64,000 bases of DNA. Origin: an uncultured Bacteroidales bacterium (lineage in GTDB: Bacteria; Bacteroidota; Bacteroidia; Bacteroidales; Paludibacteraceae). Shown piece after piece: positions 49,663 to 57,261 of the stretch. The stretch spans positions 183,263-247,262 of the forward strand of contig CADCEV010000004.1 of assembly GCA_902800525.1 (NCBI GenBank), read 5' to 3'. The stretch's first letter is position 1. Each line of letters opens with the position of its first letter. A program made the translations under genes and the position numbers. Below the pieces are notes generated by a model. That model saw nothing but the letters and a program-made list of their open reading frames with translations, was not told the origin of the DNA and did not search any database.

Positions 49663-50346
49663 TTACAGGTCAGAATCTAAAGAATTGATTAACTTTTCTT
49701 TAAATTTTTCATCGCTGATGGTAGCGAGTACATCTTTCATAAACGCGCCGACGAGCAGTTGACGCGCTTTTTGTTTGTCGATGCCGCGTTGCTGCATATA
49801 GAAAAGCGCTGACTCGTCCAGTTGTCCGGTCGAAGCGCCATGTGTCGCTTTAACGTCATCGGCATAAATCTCCAACTGCGGCTGTGTGCGCATTTCGGCT
49901 TCCTCAGAAAGGAGCAGATTGCGGTTGGTCTGATGGGCTTCAGTCTTCTGTGCGTCCTGTGCTATCTTCAAATCCCCCACAAAACGACCACGGGACTTAT
50001 CGGCTAACACAAACTTAATCAACTGATTAGACGTTCCACCGCCCACAGCGTGCTTCACATGTGTCTCAGTTGTCACCGATTCGTTGCCGTGGAGGAAAGC
50101 AAGGGCGTATATCTCCGTAGAACAATTTTCTCCTTTTTGCTCAATAGTTATAGTATTCTTCGCCTCTGAAGAGCACGACTGTTTCGATATATCGGTATAT
50201 CGATTTATCGATTTATCGAAAGGCATGTTCAGCACATGAATCTTCACGCGCGAACCCGGTTCCTGCACAACATGCAGGCTCACTTCCGGTTCGTTAAGAA
50301 AAACCCGTTCGAACGTCTCGCCACTATGAATAGTTATCTCGTTCAT
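49663..50346 (-). CDS. sufD: SufD-like Fe-S assembly protein, short form
   Basis: 227 residues; SufD is usually about 420-450. The C-terminal core is intact: SRGRFVGDLKIAQDAQKTEAHQTNRNLLLSEEAEMRTQPQLEIYADDVKATHGASTGQLDESALFYMQQRGI (about residues 117-188), including the conserved His of THGAS. The N-terminal half of the family is missing. Residues 43-55 are encoded by CGATTTATCG-type repeats. The start overlaps the sufC stop by four bases. SufD with SufB and SufC forms the scaffold for iron-sulfur cluster assembly; sufB is not in the window. Confidence 0.85.
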   Translation of the reverse strand: MNEITIHSGETFERVFLNEPEVSLHVVQEPGSRVKIHVLNMPFDKSINRYTDISKQSCSSEAKNTITIEQKGENCSTEIYALAFLHGNESVTTETHVKHAVGGGTSNQLIKFVLADKSRGRFVGDLKIAQDAQKTEAHQTNRNLLLSEEAEMRTQPQLEIYADDVKATHGASTGQLDESALFYMQQRGIDKQKARQLLVGAFMKDVLATISDEKFKEKLINSLDSDL

Positions 50347-51095
50347 AGATTCAGACCCTCATATCCTTTTTCCTCGAGTTCGAGCGCTAAGCTCTTATCA
50401 CCCGTTTTGACGATTTTGCCATCCGCCAGCACATGTACAAAATCCGGCACGATGTAGTCCAACAACCGCTGGTAGTGGGTAATGACAATCGACGCATTCT
50501 CCGGGCTTTTCAGCCTGTTCACGCCTTCTGCCACAATGCGTAACGCGTCAATGTCCAAACCGGAGTCCGTCTCATCGAGAATAGCCAGACACGGATTAAG
50601 CATTGCCATTTGGAAGATCTCGTTTTTCTTCTTCTCACCACCGGAAAAACCTTCATTCACCGAGCGGTTATTCAGTTTGTCGGGCAGTTCAAGGAGTTTC
50701 TTCTTCTCCCGCATGAGCGAAAGGAACTCTTTCGCCGAGAGCGGTTCTTTGCCTTCATATGCCCGTTTCTCGTTGAGTGCCGTACGCATGAAATTAGTCA
50801 TACTCACGCCGGGAATCTCCACGGGATATTGAAAAGAAAGGAACACGCCCGCGCGTGCGCGCACTTCAGGCGCCATCTCCAGCAGGTTCTGCCCCTTCAG
50901 ATAAACCTCCCCGGCTGTCACTTCATAAGCCGGATTGCCTGTCAAGACCGCACTCAGCGTACTCTTTCCTGCCCCGTTCGGACCCATAATGGCATGCACC
51001 TCGCCCTCATTGATGACGAGATTCACACCTTTTAATATCTCTTTGCCGCCGATGGAGGCGTGCAGATCTTTTATCGTTAAAAGATTATTTGTCAT
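50343..51095 (-). CDS. sufC: SufC, Fe-S assembly ATPase
   Basis: 250 residues. ABC ATPase with Walker A MGPNGAGKSTL (about residues 36-46), the Q-loop SFQYPVEIPG (about 85-94), the signature FSGGEKKKNEI (about 149-159) and Walker B CLAILDETDSGLD (about 169-181, with the SufC-typical T-D-S-G-L-D). It powers cluster assembly on SufB-SufD. It lies between an M28 peptidase gene and sufD. Confidence 0.96.
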   Translation of the reverse strand: MTNNLLTIKDLHASIGGKEILKGVNLVINEGEVHAIMGPNGAGKSTLSAVLTGNPAYEVTAGEVYLKGQNLLEMAPEVRARAGVFLSFQYPVEIPGVSMTNFMRTALNEKRAYEGKEPLSAKEFLSLMREKKKLLELPDKLNNRSVNEGFSGGEKKKNEIFQMAMLNPCLAILDETDSGLDIDALRIVAEGVNRLKSPENASIVITHYQRLLDYIVPDFVHVLADGKIVKTGDKSLALELEEKGYEGLNL

Positions 51096-51098
51096 TTG

Positions 51099-52073
51099 TC
51101 ATTTAATTTGAGACATTACCACTTCGCCAACCGCCTGAAGGGTTGATTTGGAGATATTGTCCATGTTATCGTTGCGTGTGTGCCACCACCACGCAAAACC
51201 CGTCGCATTGCGGATATCGTAATGGATCACATCCACACACGGAATGCCGGCGATATAATTGATGTAATAATGGTCATCCGTAATGGGGTATGATTGCTGG
51301 TTGGAGAAGAGCGAACCGTAGCCCAACTGCTCTGCCGAACGCCAGATCTGTTGCTGATAATTGCCGGCATAAGTGGTCGAATACATCTCTTTGGGGAAGA
51401 ACGCATCCGGCGCGCCGACCATGTCCAGCACAATACCGTACTTATATGCCACAGAAGGCTGACGACTGTAATTCGTTGCCCATAATTGGCTTCCCAGACA
51501 CCATGTATCTTCGCGCTCTTCGCCGGTATAAATACGCGGCGTGCCCATATCTTCGCAATCAAAGAACATGATATCCACCGGCGTCGTCAGAGCCGAATCA
51601 GCCATACGTTTCCCTAACTGCCTTGCTACTTCCAGCAGCACGCCCACACCCGATGCGCCATCATTCGCGCCCGGTACGTTATACATCCGGTCGTCGTAGT
51701 TCTCCTCCTCGTCACACCACGGCCGCGTATCATAGTGCGCACCTAACAACAGACGCGGACGGGAAACCGTCTGAGGCGTATAGAAATGTCCGATAATATT
51801 GTAAATCTGCTGGTTATTGCCGCGATAATCAGGCATTTGTCCTTTTTGCAACTCCACTTCTGCTCCACAAGCACGCAGTTGTTCAATCAGCCAAACGGCA
51901 CATTGCATATGCGCTGCACTATTCGGTACACGCGGACCAAAAGCCATCTGCTTCTCTATATACGCATATGCCGAATCGCTGCTGAAAGCAGGACGATCTG
52001 CTACCACTTGCTTTTTCGCACAAGCCGTCAGGAGCAACAATGCCCCAACTATGAAATATACTGTTTTTCTCAT
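51099..52073 (-). CDS. M28-family peptidase / glutaminyl cyclase-like lipoprotein
   Basis: 324 residues. Lipoprotein signal (VYFIVGALLLLTAC, Cys near residue 18). The zinc-binding motifs of the M28 fold are clear: LLGAHYDTRPW (about 108-118), PGANDGASGVGVLLEVAR (about 134-151), DIMFFDCEDMG (about 168-178, Glu/Asp base) and ITDDHYYINYIAGIPCVDVIHYD (about 268-290). The fold is shared by aminopeptidases and bacterial glutaminyl cyclases; the spacing fits the cyclase-like group common in Bacteroidota. It overlaps the prs stop by four bases. Confidence 0.88.
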   Translation of the reverse strand: MRKTVYFIVGALLLLTACAKKQVVADRPAFSSDSAYAYIEKQMAFGPRVPNSAAHMQCAVWLIEQLRACGAEVELQKGQMPDYRGNNQQIYNIIGHFYTPQTVSRPRLLLGAHYDTRPWCDEEENYDDRMYNVPGANDGASGVGVLLEVARQLGKRMADSALTTPVDIMFFDCEDMGTPRIYTGEEREDTWCLGSQLWATNYSRQPSVAYKYGIVLDMVGAPDAFFPKEMYSTTYAGNYQQQIWRSAEQLGYGSLFSNQQSYPITDDHYYINYIAGIPCVDVIHYDIRNATGFAWWWHTRNDNMDNISKSTLQAVGEVVMSQIK

Positions 52074-53029
52074 TGTGCGTTCGCTTCGCTTACAGAAGTA
52101 TGGTTTTGAATAGCACGAATCGTCGCTGCAAACGGTTTAGCGAGGCTCTCTACATGCAACTTGCTGCAACGGCTCAAATCAATCGGCAGCGAATCGGTGC
52201 AAACTAACTCATCCAAAACAGATTCCTCAATCCGCTGACAAGCATTGCCGCTGAGCACGCCGTGCGAAACCACCGCACGAACGGACTTGGCGCCGCCGGC
52301 CATCATCACATCCGCCGCCTTGCAAAGCGTTCCTGCGGTGTCAGCCATGTCATCCACGATGACCACATCTTTGCCATAGACGTCGCCCAGCACTCGGATC
52401 TCGGACACTTGGTTGAAGTTCGGACGGTTCTTGTAACAGATCACCATCGGCACTTCATGCCCGGTCATCACATGCAACTTCTTCGCAAAATTAGACGCAC
52501 GTTTAGAACCGCCCACATCCGGAGAAGCCACAATCAGCTTTTTCAGATTCAGGCTCGCGATATAAGGTGCCAGCACGTTCGAACCGAATATATGATCCAC
52601 CGGAATGTCAAAGAACCCTTGTATCTGGTCGGCATGCAGATCCACTGTGATCACACGGTCAGCTCCTGCTGTCTGGATCATGTTGGCTACTAATTTTGCA
52701 CCGATGGACACACGCGGTTTGTCTTTCCTGTCCTGACGGGCCCAGCCGAAATAAGGGATCACGGCGATCACCTTGCTCGCGCTCGCGCGCTTGGCCGCGT
52801 CTATCATAAGGAGTAACTCCATCAGATTGTCGCTGTTCGGACAGGTCGATTGTACTAAATAAACAGCCTTGCCGCGCACGGATTCCTCGAAATAAGCGCA
52901 GAACTCGCCGTCCGAGAAACGATCGACACGCACATTACCCAGTTGGCAACCCAGTTCATCACAAATACCTTGTGCTAACGCTTCGCCTTTCGACCCGGCG
53001 AACACCTTAAAACGATTTAATGATTCCAT
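52070..53029 (-). CDS. prs: Ribose-phosphate pyrophosphokinase
   Basis: 319 residues. It makes phosphoribosyl pyrophosphate from ribose-5-phosphate and ATP. Motifs: FSDGEFCAYFEESVRGKAVYLVQST (about residues 38-62), the flexible loop PYFGWARQDRK (about 92-102), DLHADQIQGFFDIPVDH (about 129-145, metal-binding) and the PRPP loop VVIVDDMADTAGT (about 213-225). Complete length. It appears to head a run with the M28 peptidase, sufC and sufD. Confidence 0.96.
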   Translation of the reverse strand: MESLNRFKVFAGSKGEALAQGICDELGCQLGNVRVDRFSDGEFCAYFEESVRGKAVYLVQSTCPNSDNLMELLLMIDAAKRASASKVIAVIPYFGWARQDRKDKPRVSIGAKLVANMIQTAGADRVITVDLHADQIQGFFDIPVDHIFGSNVLAPYIASLNLKKLIVASPDVGGSKRASNFAKKLHVMTGHEVPMVICYKNRPNFNQVSEIRVLGDVYGKDVVIVDDMADTAGTLCKAADVMMAGGAKSVRAVVSHGVLSGNACQRIEESVLDELVCTDSLPIDLSRCSKLHVESLAKPFAATIRAIQNHTSVSEANAQ

Positions 53030-53039
53030 ATAACCTTAG

Positions 53040-53354
53040 TTATTTTTTCTTTCTTTTCTGTCCCATGCCGACTAAGCCGGGTTGCGCCATAAACTGCATA
53101 AAGAGCGGTGATTCGCATTGCAGTTTACCATCGGAAAGACGGATTATATCCTCTTTCACACGGTTCAATCCCGTCTCTTGGTCTCTATTCCAAACCAAGT
53201 TCCGTTGACGCATACATTGCGCGATATACAGTTCCAATGAATCGCGCTCTACACCTGCTTCCATCTGGGATGCGTAAGAAATCAGGTCTTGCACTATCCG
53301 CCCATAATTACGCATTTTTATCGGCGTCGTGTTTCTATTCAGTTGTAATGTCAT
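53040..53354 (-). CDS. DUF4290-like protein, short form
   Basis: 104 residues from the ATG at 53354; upstream in-frame codons lie in a TTTACGATT repeat and are rejected. The pattern IKMRNYGRIVQDLISYASQMEAGVERDSLELYIAQCM recalls the N-terminal part of Bacteroidota DUF4290 (about 200 residues, with EYGRNIQ). The later half of that family (the HKLWDH region) is largely absent, and the protein ends in a Lys/Arg tail. The assignment is tentative and the function unknown. Confidence 0.55.
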   Translation of the reverse strand: MTLQLNRNTTPIKMRNYGRIVQDLISYASQMEAGVERDSLELYIAQCMRQRNLVWNRDQETGLNRVKEDIIRLSDGKLQCESPLFMQFMAQPGLVGMGQKRKKK

Positions 53355-53410
53355 GCAATTTACGATTTGACGATTTACGATGTACAATTTATTTACGATT
53401 TATTTAGGAT
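53355..53410. repeat. TTTACGATT simple-word spacer
   Basis: TTTACGATTTGACGATTTACGA and ATTTATTTACGATTTATTTAGGA words separate the nuclease gene from the DUF4290-like gene. Confidence 0.7.
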
Positions 53411-54481
53411 TTATTTCTGTCTGATGAGGTAAATCATCGTCGGATAGTGGTCTCCGTAGCCGTTTTGCCAAACGCCGGCCTTGTGTGTACGTAGCGGAGT
53501 TCCCTTGTCTTTGCCTTCCTGAACGGTCAGGAACGGCTTATTGAAGATCTGCGGCTTCCAATACGTCCATTTGCCGCTTTCCAACTTCTCATTCATAAGC
53601 GGCTCATTGATAATAATTTGGTCGAAGAGGTTCCAACTTCCGTTATATGCCAACGAACCCGTTCCTTTGTCCAAAATCTGCCACATGGTATTGAAGAATC
53701 CTTTCGGCTCCACTTCCTCGCGGTACTTGCGGGCTTTCAATACATCCTTGCACGAATGGTTGTACGGATCGTCGTTCAAGTCACCCATAATAACAATCTT
53801 CGCGTTCGGCTCTTTGCGGTAAATCGAGTCGCAGATGGACATACACAACATCGCCGCCGTGTCACGTCCCGGACGGCTGGACAACTCACCGCCGTAACGG
53901 CTCGGCCAGTGGTTCACTATAATGTGCATCTTCTCCGGCTTGCCGTCACCCATCAGATAACCCGACACGCACAACTGCAAACGCGTTTTGATCTCTCCGC
54001 CATCTGCATAGTGTGCTTTCAACTCAAAACCGTTCACTTTCGACGGCTTGAACATCACACTGTCATACAAAAAGCCCACATCCACACCACGGCGATCCGG
54101 ACCTTCAATCAAGATTGGTTTCAGTCTCCTGCCGTATTTGGCGTTCGCCTCTGCGCACAAGTCATATAAACAGCCGATGTTCTCCACCTCTGCCACGCCC
54201 ACACACGCAGCTCCGCGGGGATCATAATCGGTTCCCAACTGTGAAACGGCATAAGCCATGTTCTTCACTTTGTTCTCATACTTCATCGAAGTCCACTTGT
54301 TTCCGCCGTCCGGCAGATACTCGTAGTCGTTCTTTCCCTCGTCATGAATCGTGTCGAACAAGTTCTCCAGGTTGTAAAAGGCAATACAACGAACGTACTG
54401 ACCGCTCGTTTCTTCTTGCGCGTTAGCCCAAATGCTCACCGTCAGCATGACCGCTGCGACATACAAAAATGTGCGTTTCAT
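53411..54481 (-). CDS. Secreted endonuclease/exonuclease/phosphatase family protein
   Basis: 356 residues. Signal peptide MKRTFLYVAAVMLTVSIWANA. Fold motifs: RCIAFYNLENLFDT (about 31-44), GVAEVENIGCLYDL (about 96-109, metal Glu), VDVGFLYDS, HIIVNHWPSRYGGE (about 187-200), IVIMGDLNDDPYN (about 227-239, metal Asp-x-Asn) and the final GYGDHYPTMIYL (about 342-353, His). All catalytic positions are present. It may hydrolyse nucleic acid or phosphoesters outside the cytoplasm. It is divergent from ssb. Confidence 0.9.
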   Translation of the reverse strand: MKRTFLYVAAVMLTVSIWANAQEETSGQYVRCIAFYNLENLFDTIHDEGKNDYEYLPDGGNKWTSMKYENKVKNMAYAVSQLGTDYDPRGAACVGVAEVENIGCLYDLCAEANAKYGRRLKPILIEGPDRRGVDVGFLYDSVMFKPSKVNGFELKAHYADGGEIKTRLQLCVSGYLMGDGKPEKMHIIVNHWPSRYGGELSSRPGRDTAAMLCMSICDSIYRKEPNAKIVIMGDLNDDPYNHSCKDVLKARKYREEVEPKGFFNTMWQILDKGTGSLAYNGSWNLFDQIIINEPLMNEKLESGKWTYWKPQIFNKPFLTVQEGKDKGTPLRTHKAGVWQNGYGDHYPTMIYLIRQK

Positions 54482-54503
54482 AATATATTTTACAAATTTG
54501 CTG

Positions 54504-54535
54504 CAAATTTACTACAAAAAATTCATATATGCAAG
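54504..54535 (-). promoter_or_regulatory. Promoter for the nuclease gene
   Basis: On the minus strand, CTTG (54532-54535), 20 bases, then TAAATTTG (54504-54511). Confidence 0.65.
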
Positions 54536-54559
54536 TTTTTGCGTGTTTTTTTTGAAAAA

Positions 54560-54591
54560 TTTGCATATGTCAAAAAAAAGTTGTACCTTTG
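54560..54591 (+). promoter_or_regulatory. Promoter for ssb
   Basis: TTTG (54560-54563, extended TTTGCATATGTCA), 20 bases, then TACCTTTG (54584-54591). The match to the ispB promoter is almost complete. Confidence 0.82.
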
Positions 54592-54639
54592 CACTACTTT
54601 TTGAAAAAACAACTTAAATATAACTAAACAAATCTAATT

Positions 54640-55110
54640 ATGGCAAGTGTAAACAAAGTAATTCTTATTGGTAACGTTGGCGCAGACCCGGAAGTACGTT
54701 ACTTGGACAGAGGCGTAGCAATTGCAACTTTCAATTTGGCAACTACTGAACGCGGTTATGTTATGCAAAACGGCACACAAGTGCCCGATGTCACAGAGTG
54801 GCACTCGATTGTTTTATGGAGAAACCTCGCAGAATGGGCGCAACAGTACGTTAAGAAGAGCATGAAAGTCTATGTAGAGGGTAAGCTCAAAACACGTACA
54901 TGGGAGAAAGACGGACAGATCCGCCGCAAAACAGAGGTTATTGTAGAGAACATCCAGATCCTCCATCGTCCGGAGATATACAGAAACCAACCTGCCGAAC
55001 TCAACGAACAAGCACCCGAAGAAGCCCCTGAAAACGTAAACGACGAAGCACAAGCAGCTCCCGAGACACAAAACCAAGGCGGTTTCTTCAACGGCTTATT
55101 CAGGAATTGA
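54640..55110 (+). CDS. ssb: Single-stranded DNA-binding protein without canonical acidic tip
   Basis: 156 residues. The OB fold is typical: MASVNKVILIGNVGADPEVRYLD (1-23), FNLATTERG, TEWHSIVLWRNLAEWAQQYVKKSMKVYVEGKLKTRTW (about 52-87). The C-terminal tail is acidic (EEAPENVNDEAQAAPE) but ends GGFFNGLFRN instead of the D-D-[IL]-P-F tip that SSB uses to bind repair and replication partners. It keeps hydrophobic residues at the end (Phe, Leu, Phe). A 49-base tandem repeat follows. Confidence 0.93.
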   Translation: MASVNKVILIGNVGADPEVRYLDRGVAIATFNLATTERGYVMQNGTQVPDVTEWHSIVLWRNLAEWAQQYVKKSMKVYVEGKLKTRTWEKDGQIRRKTEVIVENIQILHRPEIYRNQPAELNEQAPEEAPENVNDEAQAAPETQNQGGFFNGLFRN

Positions 55111-55246
55111 GAATTGTGTAAATTTGGCTTTGCCAAATAATCGTGCCCTTTAGGGCTAAGAATTGTGAAAATTTGGTTTTGCCAAATAATCGTGCCCTTT
55201 AGGGCTAAGAATTGTGAATTGTGAATTGTGAATTGTAAATTGTAAA
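55111..55246. repeat. 49-base tandem duplication plus GAATTGT words
   Basis: Two copies of a 49-base unit (55111-55159 and 55160-55208, differing at three or so positions) are followed by GAATTGT repeats up to 55246. Each unit has two mini-hairpins, TTTGGCTTTGCCAAA-like and GCCCTTTAGGGC. Confidence 0.9.
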
Positions 55247-55254
55247 CTTCTTCC

Positions 55255-56211
55255 ATGACCAACAAAGAGCGATATACGGAATGGGCTGAGCAGCAGGATT
55301 TCCTGCCCATCTTTATGATGCCTTGGTGGATGGACGCCGTGTGCGCAGGCAAACAATGGGACGTCATCCTCGTTGAAAACGACGGACAGATCATGGGCGC
55401 TTTACCTTATTTATTACGCAAACGCGCGTGGTACAAATATGTTATCATGCCCCAGGAGACCCAAATCGGCGGTATTTGGGTCACTCCGGAAGTGACAGGA
55501 GACAAATGGCGCACCGCCGAAGTATGCCGTCAGATCAAAGAGCAGTTGGACACAATGGGCTTGGCGTATTACTACCAACAATACGCACCGGGGAGCCTTT
55601 GCGTCGAACCGATGCAGGGTTTGGGTTTCAAGACACGCGAGCGAGTGACGTACCGCGTAGAGGATTTAAGTGACTTGGATGCACTCATCGACTCGTTCAG
55701 CAAGAACAAAAAACGCCAACTCCAAAAAGCGCTGAGCCTGCATGCCGAGCGCACAATGGACGTGGAAGATTTTTATAAATTCCACACCCATTGTTTGGAG
55801 GGGCGTAAACGCAAATGTATGTATAGCCGCGAGTTCTTACTCGTTTTGGAGCGCAAAGCCCGCCGCCGTGGTCAATGCGAGATTCTCAGCATATGCAATG
55901 CGGACGGAGTGCCTTATGCAGCGGCTTTCCTCGTTTGGGACAAGCATTTTATGTATTATCTCATCCCGGCATATGATCCTGCTTTCGGTGACTCCGGCGC
56001 ATCTGCACTCCTCGTCCTCGAAGCCATAAAACTCGCCCGCGAGAAACATGTCCGCTTTGATTTCGAAGGATCCATTGACAAAGGCATCGCTAACCACTAC
56101 AAGCAGTTCGGTTCAACACCCACCAAATACTATTCCGTCGAGAAATACTACAAACCCCTTTTCCGCGTTGCCATTTGGTTTCAAAAAATCCGCGAATGGT
56201 TAATGTACTGA
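55255..56211 (+). CDS. GNAT/FemAB-type acyltransferase
   Basis: 318 residues. A two-lobed GNAT arrangement: an N-terminal lobe with FMMPWWMDAVCAGKQWDVILVENDGQIMGALPY (about 20-52) and a second lobe with NKKRQLQKALS (about 150-160), then AAFLVWDKHFMYYLIPAYDPAFGDSGASALLVLEAI (about 223-258) and VRFDFEGSIDKGIANHYKQFGSTP (about 267-290). These features fit the FemAB-related GNAT group seen in surface-polysaccharide clusters. It sits directly before a glycosyltransferase. Substrate unknown. Confidence 0.82.
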   Translation: MTNKERYTEWAEQQDFLPIFMMPWWMDAVCAGKQWDVILVENDGQIMGALPYLLRKRAWYKYVIMPQETQIGGIWVTPEVTGDKWRTAEVCRQIKEQLDTMGLAYYYQQYAPGSLCVEPMQGLGFKTRERVTYRVEDLSDLDALIDSFSKNKKRQLQKALSLHAERTMDVEDFYKFHTHCLEGRKRKCMYSREFLLVLERKARRRGQCEILSICNADGVPYAAAFLVWDKHFMYYLIPAYDPAFGDSGASALLVLEAIKLAREKHVRFDFEGSIDKGIANHYKQFGSTPTKYYSVEKYYKPLFRVAIWFQKIREWLMY

Positions 56212-56226
56212 AAATAGAGTTCAAAA

Positions 56227-57261
56227 ATGAAAGTCCTCTTCCTTACACCTTGGTATCCGTCTGAAAAAGACGCTATGGCGGGTCTCTTCGTGCAAAAGCA
56301 CGTAGAGGCCGTTCGCGCGCAAGGATGCGACGTGCGGGTGATTCATTCGCAAGGGTGGGTGGATACATGGAGTCAATGGAAGGCACTTCGCCGCGAAGGA
56401 TGGATGCCGGATGTCGTCCAGCTGAATGTGATTCAGAAACAAGGATTCTTGGCTCTTTGGCTCAAGAAGCGATATGGCATTCCCTATGTCATCATTGAAC
56501 ATTGGACGGGCTATTTAGCTGAAAATCCGGTTGTTAAATCAAGCGGATGGCATACACGTTTTATGAAGGTTCTGTGTGCCGAAGCCGAAGTAGTCATGCC
56601 AGTAAGTGACCAATTGACAGGAGCGATGCAAGCATTGGGTTTTCGGGCAAAGAAATGGGAGACAATTGACAATGTTGTGGATGATTTCTTCTATAGTAAT
56701 GCCGCTCAAAAGTCAACGCACGAAAAAAACAAGACCCTCTTAAATGTAACCTGTTTTGACGAACCCCATAAGAATGTCAAAGGCTTATTACGTGCAGTCA
56801 AGGTACTTAGCGAGCAACGTCAAGACTGGCAATTAGTTCTCGTTGGAACGGGTGTAGATTACAAAGAGGTACGTGCATACGCAGACAGCCTCAATATTTC
56901 TGAGTCCATATTACGCTGGACAGGCGAACTAACGCCTCAAGAAGTTGCAGATGAGATGCACCGCGCTGACGCGTTTGTCCTCTCCAGCCGCTATGAAACA
57001 TACGGCGTTGTTTTAGCAGAAGCTAAAGCAGCAGGTTTACCGATACTCTCCACCCCTGTCGGTATAGCAAACGAAGTAGCGGACATTATTGTACCTCAAG
57101 AGGTAGCCCAACACGAACCCGGTAAATTTGCAGAGTTAATAGAAACAATACTATGGCATCAGGACACTCTTGCTCTCACCTCTGACTCAAAAGAGCGTTT
57201 TTCGGAAAAATCCATAGGAAAACACCTTAAAGATATCTATGCACAAGTTCTGCACACATAA
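56227..57261 (+). CDS. Glycosyltransferase family 4
   Basis: 344 residues, GT-B fold. The N-terminal MKVLFLTPWYPSEKDAMAGLFVQKHVEA (1-28) and the C-terminal donor-site region RADAFVLSSRYETYGVVLAEAKAAGLPILSTPVG (about 249-282, with the Glu-x7-Glu motif E259 ... E267) are typical. A retaining enzyme adding a sugar from a nucleotide donor. Its last 23 bases overlap the next gene, so the two are tightly coupled. Confidence 0.92.
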   Translation: MKVLFLTPWYPSEKDAMAGLFVQKHVEAVRAQGCDVRVIHSQGWVDTWSQWKALRREGWMPDVVQLNVIQKQGFLALWLKKRYGIPYVIIEHWTGYLAENPVVKSSGWHTRFMKVLCAEAEVVMPVSDQLTGAMQALGFRAKKWETIDNVVDDFFYSNAAQKSTHEKNKTLLNVTCFDEPHKNVKGLLRAVKVLSEQRQDWQLVLVGTGVDYKEVRAYADSLNISESILRWTGELTPQEVADEMHRADAFVLSSRYETYGVVLAEAKAAGLPILSTPVGIANEVADIIVPQEVAQHEPGKFAELIETILWHQDTLALTSDSKERFSEKSIGKHLKDIYAQVLHT

